Shown: positions 27,810 to 35,120 of the stretch, piece by piece
Numbering within the stretch: the first letter of the stretch is position 1
Layout: every line of letters starts with the position of its first letter
Made by a program: the position numbers and the translations under genes
Source: an uncultured Acholeplasmatales bacterium
GTDB taxonomy: Bacteria > Bacillota_I > Bacilli_A > Acholeplasmatales > Anaeroplasmataceae
DNA length: 64,000 bases
Assembly (NCBI GenBank): GCA_944324705.1
Contig: CALUXI010000002.1
Span: forward strand, 55,221 to 119,220
Reading direction: 5' to 3'
Notes under the pieces: model-generated
What the model was told of the DNA's origin: nothing
Database searches by the model: none
Seen by the model: the letters and a program-made list of their open reading frames with translations, nothing else

Positions 27810-28244
27810 ATGAATTATTGTGAAAAATGTGGTAAAGAAATTCTAGAAACCGATATTTATTGCCCACATTGTGGTAGTAAGGTGATTAATCCAAAAAAGA
27901 ATAAGAATCAGAGACCGCTAGAAATAGCTGTTATTTCCTTTTTAGTTTTAAGTATTGTCTTTAGTATCTTTGTCATACCATTTAGTGCTATTCATAACTT
28001 CTTTGATTTCTTATGGGCTGCAGATCACGCAGATACTGAACGAATGGTTATTAACATGTTACAGTTTGTTCTTTCCATTATTTATGTCATATCAATATTG
28101 TGGAAAATACCCGCTTTAGTTATAGTTATTAAATCATTCAATAAGGAAAAATCAATTGGCTTAGGTTTTAAAATCTTTACAACTATATTTTTTGGCTTTA
28201 TTCCTGGCGTTCTATTATTATGTCATAAAGAGCCAGAACAATAA
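27810..28244 (+). CDS. Zinc-ribbon membrane protein
   Basis: A 144-residue protein: N-terminal zinc ribbon (CEKCG...CPHCG, residues 4-22), a basic linker, and three hydrophobic helices (about 37-60, 82-105, 118-137) ending in GVLLLCHKEPEQ. Paralogue of the broken gene just upstream and probably co-transcribed with it and the WYL gene. AGGAGG precedes the ATG. Function unknown. Confidence 0.75.
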   Translation: MNYCEKCGKEILETDIYCPHCGSKVINPKKNKNQRPLEIAVISFLVLSIVFSIFVIPFSAIHNFFDFLWAADHADTERMVINMLQFVLSIIYVISILWKIPALVIVIKSFNKEKSIGLGFKIFTTIFFGFIPGVLLLCHKEPEQ

Positions 28245-28248
28245 CAAT

Positions 28249-28712
28249 CCACCCATTCAACGGGTGGTATTTAGGCTCCCCTATAAATGCCTATAACTTC
28301 ACAGGCCCCTCAAGTGACATGTGAATAATCTGACAACCGTGTTTTAACACTGGCTAGCCGCTATACCTGGCGGCCTTTATTTTTGGTCTCACTCCCAAAT
28401 GGGTCTTTGTATTTCTACTTCTTTATATTCACACAAGGTTCTCAATATTTTCCCTATATCATTTCTTAATTTACCATATATTTCTTTTCTGCGATATTTT
28501 GGTATAAATACAATGTGATATTTACAATTCCATCTTTTGTGTGATAAACTACTATCATCATTTGGTTTATTTGTCATTTGATTCATCCTCCTATATTTTG
28601 TTTTGGTTGCCAGACCAAATTACATTATATAGGAGTTTTTTGCTGCATCGCTACTGCTTTTCTATTCTCATCTGCATAGCAGGCGGTTTTTATGTGAGGC
28701 TTCGCCTAACAT
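28249..28712 (-). mobile_element. IS200/IS605-type element relic
   Basis: A short remnant keeping the hairpin-rich ends. One side has CCACCC/GGGTGG (28249-28267), GTGTT/AACAC (28339-28350) and GCCGC/GGCGGC (28357-28374); the other has the imperfect palindrome at 28692-28712. Between them is only the first third of a Y1 transposase. The internal deletion leaves a non-autonomous, MITE-like element just outside the serine-recombinase island. Confidence 0.75.
28389..28577 (-). pseudogene. tnpA: Truncated IS200 transposase (TnpA N-terminus)
   Basis: About 62 residues with the Y1 transposase start region WNCKYHIVFIPKYRRKEIYG. The HUH motif and catalytic tyrosine are missing. A good ribosome binding site (AGGAGG) remains. 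Nonfunctional. Confidence 0.85.
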
Positions 28713-28824
28713 AATAAAAAGAAAAAATGCCCGATTTCTCGGACAAATATAATGAATTTTGACACCATTTAATTGTATCAAAATGTTAGTTATAAGATGT
28801 GAAAGGTAAGTATTGTTAATACAA

Positions 28825-28856
28825 TGCACCCTCTATAGATGAAGGTGCACCCTCTA
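28825..28856 (+). repeat. Two 11-bp direct repeats near the island border
   Basis: TGCACCCTCTA occurs at 28825-28835 and 28846-28856 (21-bp period, two helical turns); the second copy also closes a TGCACC/GGTGCA hairpin with the first. Possible binding sites of the recombinase or its regulator. Confidence 0.5.
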
Positions 28857-28884
28857 ACACCATATTTCTAGATATATATGCTAT

Positions 28885-28909
28885 GTGACACGTGACTGGC
28901 GTGACAGAT
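28885..28909 (+). repeat. Island border repeat, left copy
   Basis: A 25-bp sequence built from GTGAC units (GTGACACGTGAC, three variable bases, CGTGACAGAT), matching 22 of 25 positions with the inverted copy at 54873-54897. It lies about 150 bp upstream of the small gene that precedes the serine recombinase. Confidence 0.7.
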
Positions 28910-29032
28910 GTGACACTTAGGTATGATATGCACATTTCATACAACAAGAATTTAAAAAAACAAGTTTAATACATCTTGACTTTAAGCCTCTTTAGAGTGA
29001 TAGATAGACACAACTTTAAGGAGGTTTTTATT

Positions 29033-29212
29033 ATGCGTCATAAATAAATTGAAGGCGAAATAAAATATAGATTTGCATGTCTTCTTCTAAATCAAATGCT
29101 TAAAGATAAATTTATAAACAAAGATGAGCTTATATCATTTAAGAAAAAGCTTATTAAAAAATATAAACCTATAATTAGTGTGTTGGAGGAAATCGATGAA
29201 AAAGACAATTAA
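29033..29212 (+). pseudogene. Small recombinase-associated (SHOCT-like) protein with TAA at codon 5
   Basis: A perfect AAGGAGG precedes ATG 29033, but the fifth codon is TAA. The same frame then runs open for 54 codons (IEGEIKYRFACLLLNQML, ending in EEIDEKDN) and overlaps the recombinase start by 17 bases. Small proteins with this IEGEIKYRFA-type start are usual partners upstream of such recombinases. An internal ATG (QML) might still give a short C-terminal piece. Confidence 0.6.
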
Positions 29213-30636
29213 AGAAATTACTCCAATAAAGAAAAAGGTTGAAAATGTACCTACTAAAAAACGAGTCGCAGCTTATGCAAGAGTATCTACTGAACAAGAT
29301 GAGCAGCTTCATTCTTTACAGGTTCAAAGAGAATATTATGAGAATTATATTAAATCTAATCCTGATTGGGAACTCGTTAATATTTATTATGATGAAGGAA
29401 TTACCGGTACTTCTTTAAAACGTAGAAAAGGATTTAATCAAATGATAACAGATGCCCTTGATGGGAAAATAGATGTTATATTAGTTAAGTCAGTATCTAG
29501 ATTCGCTAGAAATACAATTGATGCTCTTCAAACAACAAGAGATTTAAAATTAAAAGGAGTACCTGTATTCTTTGAAAAAGAAAACATTGATAGTATGGAT
29601 CCTAAAGGTGAATTCATGCTTACACTCTTCTGCTCTTTCGCTCAGGAAGAATCCAAATCAATATCTGATAATATTAAATGGTCAATTAGAAATGGATACA
29701 AACATGGTAAATTTACAATGCATACTGAGCATTTATTAGGTTTTAAGAAAACAGTTGCTGGTAAAATTATAATTGATAAGGAACAAGCTAAACTAGTTAA
29801 AATGATTTATAAACTTTTCTTAGAAGGTTTAAATAATCATCAATTACAAGCATACCTAGAAAACCATAATATCTTAACACCTCTAGGTTCTAAAAAATGG
29901 ACTTATGCTGTTATTAATTCAATTCTTACTAATGAAAAATACTGTGGAGATGCAATACTTCAAAAGAAATTCTCAATTGATGTAGTGCTTCATACTTTAA
30001 AAAAGAATGAAGGTGAATTACCACAATATAGAATATATAATAATCATCCTGCAATTATACCAAAGGCAACATGGGAATATGTTCAAGAATTATATTCAAT
30101 TAAATATACTAACAATTCATATCCACTAAGCAACAAAATTGAATGTGGATTATGTCATAAATTTTATCAGCCAAGAAGAAACGATAGAAAAAAGGATTAT
30201 GGCAAAGTTCTTCTATATTGGGTTTGTAATTCAAGATACAAAAGAAAATGTAACGGAATTCTTATTCATGATGAGCAAATGACTGAAGCATCCACTCTAG
30301 CATTTGAAAATTTATATAACTCTTATAAAGATGAAATTATAAACGATTTAAGATTAATTGCATCTAAAACAATATCCACCAAAACAAAAAGAATTTAGTA
30401 ATAGATTATCTTCTATCTATCCCTTAAATAAGGATATTATAGATTACTTTACTAAATTCTTAATTAGAAAAATATATGTTGTTGATAATGACTATCTTCT
30501 TTATGAATTTATTGACGATACCCTATATCGTTATGAACTAGGTACTTGGTCTATAAAAGAAAATAGAAAGATTAATCGTAAACGCAGAGAGTTTAAGAAT
30601 AAAGACTATTGGGGAAAGAAACCTGAAGAAGATTAA
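29196..30636 (+). pseudogene. Large serine recombinase, C-terminus in shifted frame
   Basis: The first frame (29196-30398, 400 residues) holds the resolvase catalytic domain (AAYARVSTEQDEQ with the nucleophilic serine, RFARNT), the recombinase domain and a zinc-binding CGLC...C region. It then ends. A +1-shifted frame (30358-30636) continues with the usual C-terminal FLIRKIYVVDNDYLLYEF strand. Dropping one A from the A5 run at 30386-30390 rejoins them. The catalytic and DNA-binding parts are intact, so activity may persist. It probably mobilised the island. Confidence 0.75.
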
Positions 30637-30944
30637 TCCTCAATAATTTCATAAGCAACTCTAGAACCTTTTACTCTTACTGCATGGAATCTTCTATTAT
30701 TTGCTTCTCAATGAGGAAACTTATCAGCTTTTTCTTCATTAGTATCACGATGGCAAATTATAATATTATCTAAAACATCAGCTCCACCTTTTGATAATGG
30801 TCTAATGTGATCTAATGTAGGATGATAATTACTATTAGGATTTCCACAAGCAGATTTTTTCATTAATCTACCAGCATAGTCCTTTACATCTTCTTTTTTA
30901 CCATAATAATGATTCCAGACATCGATTGTATTGTACTTTGACAT
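30633..30944 (-). pseudogene. HNH endonuclease with in-frame TGA
   Basis: ATG 30944 follows GGAGG. Codons 1-78 contain an HNH core (YHPTLDHIRPLSKGG, NIIICHRDTN). Codon 79 is TGA (30708-30710), and the frame continues for 24 codons (EANNRRFHAVRVKGSRVAYE) to TAA at 30633. Related small HNH proteins usually have a tryptophan here before the VxRxKG strand, so TGG-to-TGA is likely. It lies directly downstream of the viperin gene and is convergent with the recombinase. Confidence 0.65.
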
Positions 30945-30969
30945 TTTGAATACCTCCTTTCTAAAGTGA

Positions 30970-31773
30970 TTAAATGTATCTTTTAATATAATTGGCATAA
31001 TCAATATTTAATAAATTAATTGCTTCTTCTAAATCATAATCAAATATTGAAATATTGCTTATATGGGCATTGTTTGTTGAAATATTACCTTGTGAGTCGA
31101 TAATTATATATGAGTTTTTCATCTCATCAGAACTTTCATATATATGGTCAAAGTTTATTTTTGATAAGAAGGCTTCTGCTTCTTCTTTACTAACCATATT
31201 ATTTTTATTTTTTAGGTCATTATCATCACAATGCATTTGCAGAATTTTATATCTATCTGGTTTTATTTTGCTTATAAACGAATTAAAATCTTCATCTATA
31301 TTTAGTTTTGAAAGGCAAGTATTTATTTTTAATCTAATACCTGCTTTTTTAATGCTATTACAGATATGAATTAATTGTTCTTTAGATAAAGTATTAGCTT
31401 TAAAACATCTTCCAATTAAAACATTTGTATCATAATCTAAAGAATCTACACTAATTCCAATTGTACTTATCTGATTTTTATGCCTTTCAATAAATGAATC
31501 ATCCAAATAATAACCATTAGTAATAATAGATACTTCAATACCTTTTGATGCAATATAATCGATTAATCTATCAATATTTCTAGACATTAAGGGCTCCCCT
31601 CCTGCGAGATTGATTCTTCCCTTAATTTCATTATCGTTAAAATATTTATAAATTTTATCTACTGCAACCTTTAGTTCATCAAATGACAACTCACAATTTT
31701 CTTTTTTAACAAAGCAATGCTTACAATGAAAATTACAGAAATCTGTAAAATGAAGATTTATACAAGAATACAT
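30970..31773 (-). CDS. Prokaryotic viperin homologue (antiviral radical SAM nucleotide dehydratase)
   Basis: A 267-residue radical SAM protein: 4Fe-4S ligands CNFHCKHC (C13, C17, C20), GGEP in NLAGGEPLMS, SAM-binding SIITNGYYLD. The second half follows viperin closely: SVDSLDYDTNVLIGR, LKINTCLSKLNIDEDF, KPDRYKILQMHC, EMKNSYIIIDSQGNI. Viperins convert CTP/GTP/UTP to 3'-deoxy-3',4'-didehydro nucleotides that terminate viral RNA synthesis. ATG 31773 is chosen with GAGGTGAT upstream. A terminator separates it from the XRE gene, so it has its own transcript. Its island setting fits anti-phage defence. Confidence 0.85.
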   Translation of the reverse strand: MYSCINLHFTDFCNFHCKHCFVKKENCELSFDELKVAVDKIYKYFNDNEIKGRINLAGGEPLMSRNIDRLIDYIASKGIEVSIITNGYYLDDSFIERHKNQISTIGISVDSLDYDTNVLIGRCFKANTLSKEQLIHICNSIKKAGIRLKINTCLSKLNIDEDFNSFISKIKPDRYKILQMHCDDNDLKNKNNMVSKEEAEAFLSKINFDHIYESSDEMKNSYIIIDSQGNISTNNAHISNISIFDYDLEEAINLLNIDYANYIKRYI

Positions 31774-31829
31774 TTCCATCACCTCGGGCTTCATTATATA
31801 TTAATAAATAAATTAATATCGGGCCTTCA

Positions 31830-31868
31830 GGCGAAAATAAAAACATCAGCTAAATTAATAACTGATGC
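31830..31868 (-). terminator. Terminator between XRE gene and viperin gene
   Basis: CATCAG (31844-31849) pairs with CTGATG (31862-31867), followed on the minus strand by TTTTTATTTT. Confidence 0.65.
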
Positions 31869-31878
31869 TTCAATCACT

Positions 31879-32082
31879 CTATTTCGTTAGAGTATTATGT
31901 AAAATTTGTAAATTAAGGAAATTATCAGCTTTTGGTATATATCCTGAACGCCATTTGTAGATTGTTTTTTCATTAACATCTAGTAGAATTGACATTTCAT
32001 AATAAGAATACTTAACTGTTAAATCTCCTATTAATCCGATTACAATTTTACGAATTTCTTCCTTTGATATTAAATCAAACAT
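31879..32082 (-). CDS. Small helix-turn-helix regulator
   Basis: A 67-residue HTH protein (SYYEMSILLDVNEKTIYKWRSGYIPK is the HTH segment, about 26-50). AGGAGG precedes the ATG. It lies downstream of the HEPN/nucleotidyltransferase pair and is bracketed by an inverted repeat upstream and a terminator downstream, so it may autoregulate and control the neighbouring defence genes. Confidence 0.75.
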   Translation of the reverse strand: MFDLISKEEIRKIVIGLIGDLTVKYSYYEMSILLDVNEKTIYKWRSGYIPKADNFLNLQILHNTLTK

Positions 32083-32138
32083 TGTAACAACCTCCTCTGG
32101 TCAAACCAGGACGGTCAACAATCAGAAAATTGTTACAA
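32082..32138. promoter_or_regulatory. Candidate operator of the small HTH regulator
   Basis: TTGTAACAA (32082-32090) and TTGTTACAA (32130-32138) are perfect 9-bp inverted arms flanking the leader; an inner CTGGT/ACCAG hairpin (around 32097-32109) lies between them. Confidence 0.5.
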
Positions 32139-32162
32139 GCATATTATATCATCTTTTTTAAA

Positions 32163-32819
32163 TCATTGGAATCTAATACCGAAATGTTTTAATGTTTCTA
32201 CGACTGATTCATTTAACAATTGATAGGATTTCTTCTTATTTGGTTCAACATCATCTTTATGATCGTGACGTTTCTTTCTATATACTTTTCGAAGATACTC
32301 CCACATTTCAGGGCCTTCAACTAGGCTTAATCTTTCACGATATTTATTCATATCTTTTCTTTTAGCCCATTCATAATCTTCGTTATTAGCATTATTAGTG
32401 TTTTTCTTATTATAAAGAATATAGAAATTACCGTCTTCATCATATGTTGTAATAATGATATCAAAGCCATATCCTTTGTTAATATTTTTTGTAGTTAAGG
32501 CTTGAGTGCTATCCTCACAAAAACTGAATCCTTTTGGTTTAAACTTATCAAATGTAGTTCTAAATATATCTTTAAATTCTTTACAGTCTCTATTCCAATT
32601 ATAATTATTTGGAATAGATTGTATAACAATTTGGAAATCTAAATCAAAGAAATTCTCATTGCATTTTCTAATTACCATATTTCTACTACCACTACCAATT
32701 GGAGAGTGTGAAAAAGTAATTTTATAATTCTTTTTTATATATTTTTGAACACTATTAATCCAATTATTAAATGTATCTCTTGGAATCTCTAGTTCCTTTG
32801 GTTTTACATAATCACACAT
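32163..32819 (-). CDS. Nucleotidyltransferase-fold protein (putative partner/antitoxin of the HEPN protein)
   Basis: A 218-residue protein with a pol-beta-type nucleotidyltransferase signature: GSGSRN (about 42-47), DLD (59-61) and a third acid in GFDIII (about 120). It follows the HEPN gene immediately, the arrangement of HEPN/MNT modules in which the transferase modifies and silences the HEPN RNase. It is longer than a minimal MNT (about 100 residues) and could instead be an OAS/CD-NTase-like enzyme. ATG 32819 follows AGGAGG; an in-frame TTG nine bases earlier is unlikely. Confidence 0.65.
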   Translation of the reverse strand: MCDYVKPKELEIPRDTFNNWINSVQKYIKKNYKITFSHSPIGSGSRNMVIRKCNENFFDLDFQIVIQSIPNNYNWNRDCKEFKDIFRTTFDKFKPKGFSFCEDSTQALTTKNINKGYGFDIIITTYDEDGNFYILYNKKNTNNANNEDYEWAKRKDMNKYRERLSLVEGPEMWEYLRKVYRKKRHDHKDDVEPNKKKSYQLLNESVVETLKHFGIRFQ

Positions 32820-32824
32820 AAAAA

Positions 32825-33490
32825 TCAATCCTCCTTATATAGCAAGAACTTATAATAAGCACTTGCTATACTTTCTTTCGTCTTTTGGTTAGGTACTTTA
32901 AGATTTTTGATACATCCATCTTTATAATCAGATGGTAGCATTTCAACTAAAGCACCTATTCCTTTTAGTGTTTCTTCAATGGTCGATTCAAAATTATAAT
33001 CAAATAACAAAGGTGAGTGATGCATTACACTATTTCTTAGATTTATTATAAAATCTAATTTGCTAGTATCATAAGTTTGTGAATCATAATCTTTTATAAA
33101 AGACACTAAATCTCCAAAGTTTAAAGCAAACTTTTTATAAAACTCTGTTATTTCTTCCGCTGGATTAGTCTTTCTAATACACTTTGGCAGTCCCTTAAAA
33201 TAATGATATTCTGGTTTCTTTAGTTCAGCTTCTGGATCAAAATCAAACCTCAGTAAAATATCATTTCTAATATATTCCTCTAAAGTACCTAAATATTTAA
33301 ATAGAACATCTTTTATTGCCTTATCGAGGATAACAAATGAATTGACGTCGGCAAATTTAACATTAGAATCAACTTTATTCAATGCTTCAAATATAATTCT
33401 ATATTGCTGAACGCCTCTAATTTTAGAATACTTCTCAAATGTTCTTTTATCATCGCTATTAAGTTTTTCAATAAATTCTTTAAATTCCAT
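32825..33490 (-). CDS. HEPN / Abi_2-like putative RNase toxin
   Basis: A 221-residue, mostly helical protein with the HEPN RNase motif RNSVMH (R152, N153, H157). An upstream helix, LDKAIKDVLFKYLGTLEEYIRND, resembles the Abi_2 (AbiD/AbiF) family. Such proteins cleave RNA on phage infection. It ends in TGA six bases before the nucleotidyltransferase ATG, so the two are one unit. AGGAGG precedes the ATG. A 98-bp gap holding its likely promoter separates it from the nuclease gene upstream. Confidence 0.7.
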   Translation of the reverse strand: MEFKEFIEKLNSDDKRTFEKYSKIRGVQQYRIIFEALNKVDSNVKFADVNSFVILDKAIKDVLFKYLGTLEEYIRNDILLRFDFDPEAELKKPEYHYFKGLPKCIRKTNPAEEITEFYKKFALNFGDLVSFIKDYDSQTYDTSKLDFIINLRNSVMHHSPLLFDYNFESTIEETLKGIGALVEMLPSDYKDGCIKNLKVPNQKTKESIASAYYKFLLYKED

Positions 33491-33588
33491 GTTATTCCTC
33501 CTAAGTATCTAGTTACATCAAAATAGAGACTAACGAACAATCATATAAGTCATAGGCCTTTTTTTAAAATCATAAAAAAAACTAAATA

Positions 33589-34572
33589 TTAATCATTTTC
33601 CTTGCTTTTTGAAGCAGGCATTAAAATATATGGAGTCATTCGTAAAAGCTTGACTAATTCATTTAACCAAATGTTAATTTTATCCCTGTTATCTTTTTTA
33701 GAAATCATTTTCAAAAACGAATTGTACTTGTTTTTTAGTGATGTCCCACTCATTTCTGAAATGGTAGTTTTGATTATATCTAGAGAACAAAACGAATTAT
33801 TAGAATCAAGTTCATAAATTGTTTTAGTCGAAAAATCATTGATTTTTAGATTTTTTCTAGAACAACGAAGTCTTATTTCAGCAGATAATAGCACCAAAGG
33901 TAAGCCGTTATTGTCAGTAGTTGTAACCTCTTTCACTAGTTCATCATTAACATAAAATTCTTCCTTTATTAAATATGAGTCAGTTTCTATATCTTTTATT
34001 CCAAGATTCTCGTGTGATGAATTACTTGAGTATGTTGAAATAAATTTAATCTTATTTGTAGACATAAAGTAAACAATATTAAACACTTCTGATAATAAGG
34101 ATTCGGGAAAATTATTTAATGTAATCTTACGATTCCACTGTATTAATTGGTCTGCTGAATATAATGCCCAATAATTAAATAAATTAATTGCAAAATATAA
34201 TTCGTAACCATTTTTTCTTGCCCACTCAACTCTACTATTAAAATTACCGCTAGAAATACTATATTCATCTTTTGATGTCGATTTTATTTCAACCATTATT
34301 TTTTTATCATTTTTTAAAGTAATAATTGCATCGCACGATTTTTCTCCAATATTTGTAGTGAATTCTTCATCGATTGGAATTATATCTTTGCAAACATTGC
34401 ATATGTATAAATCTCCAATAAATTCATATTCGCGCTCAAGCCCTTTAATTCTATCTTCAAAGCTTTTCGAATCTACCCCTAAGCCATTTAAAACGTTATT
34501 GAATTGATCTGCTGGTATTTCATCTTTTAGAGCTTTTAAAGCCTTAATTAATTCTATGCTAGGTTCCTTCAT
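33589..34572 (-). CDS. PD-(D/E)XK nuclease-like protein
   Basis: A 327-residue protein with an apparent restriction-endonuclease core: D81 in KSCDAII, then VEIKST with E95 and K97, after a CNVC pair (C59, C62) that may bind zinc. The remainder is unknown. It is the last gene of the helicase operon, 26 bases after the lipoprotein. The nuclease assignment rests on the motif and its spacing; the operon context supports a DNA-cleaving effector. Confidence 0.6.
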   Translation of the reverse strand: MKEPSIELIKALKALKDEIPADQFNNVLNGLGVDSKSFEDRIKGLEREYEFIGDLYICNVCKDIIPIDEEFTTNIGEKSCDAIITLKNDKKIMVEIKSTSKDEYSISSGNFNSRVEWARKNGYELYFAINLFNYWALYSADQLIQWNRKITLNNFPESLLSEVFNIVYFMSTNKIKFISTYSSNSSHENLGIKDIETDSYLIKEEFYVNDELVKEVTTTDNNGLPLVLLSAEIRLRCSRKNLKINDFSTKTIYELDSNNSFCSLDIIKTTISEMSGTSLKNKYNSFLKMISKKDNRDKINIWLNELVKLLRMTPYILMPASKSKEND

Positions 34573-34598
34573 ACCTTCCCCCTTAGTTCTGTTATCGT

Positions 34599-35111
34599 TT
34601 ATTTCAAGTTTAGTAAGACTACAACATCTTCATCACCAAGTAAATCAGTCAATTCACTTTTAGATAAATTGATGTGGCCTAATTTCGTATAAGACCAAGT
34701 ATTAGAATCATAGAATATTACTATTTGGTTTGATGAGTATAAAACTATATCTCCTGGACTAGTAGTTATTCTAGTATCAGATGATGGTAATGTAGAACCA
34801 ATAGCTCCTACTTGCTCAAATCCACCATACTTACTCATATTTATAGTTAATCCATCTTTAGCAAGATTCTTCAAAGCTTTTACTGAGTCATTATCAGCCC
34901 ATAGTACATCTAATTCTATATCATTTATTTTTAATGTTAATTTCATATTGGCAGTTTCATCTTCCTTAGTTGTTTGATTATCATCTGATGGAGTAGTAAT
35001 TGTTGTACTAGGCTCATCAGTAATTGGTTGAGTTGGTGAATTATCTGATTTGCCACAAGATGTTAATGAAATCAAAAATAAGATAATGAGCAAAATAATA
35101 CTTTTTTTCAT
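34599..35111 (-). CDS. Lipoprotein with cyclophilin-like domain
   Basis: A 170-residue exported lipoprotein: signal peptide with lipobox SLTSC, a Thr/Ser/Pro-rich linker (about 25-55), and a domain with TLKINDIELDVLWADNDSVKALK and IGSTLPSSDTRITTSPGDIVLY, as in cyclophilin-like fold proteins. It would face outward on the membrane. ATG 35111 follows GGTGAT, ten bases after the helicase stop. A surface lipoprotein inside a putative defence operon is unexpected; a hitch-hiking cargo gene is possible. Confidence 0.7.
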   Translation of the reverse strand: MKKSIILLIILFLISLTSCGKSDNSPTQPITDEPSTTITTPSDDNQTTKEDETANMKLTLKINDIELDVLWADNDSVKALKNLAKDGLTINMSKYGGFEQVGAIGSTLPSSDTRITTSPGDIVLYSSNQIVIFYDSNTWSYTKLGHINLSKSELTDLLGDEDVVVLLNLK

Positions 35112-35120
35112 ACCTATCAC

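Noticed and set aside
28825..28909. Possible CRISPR-like array
   Set aside because: Repeats are only 5-11 bp with no regular 30-bp spacers and no cas genes; better explained as binding iterons.
30708..30710. TGA read as tryptophan (Mollicutes code) or selenocysteine
   Set aside because: Core genes in the window use TGG for Trp and have no internal TGA; hsdM and the HEPN gene end in TGA; no SECIS-like hairpin is apparent.
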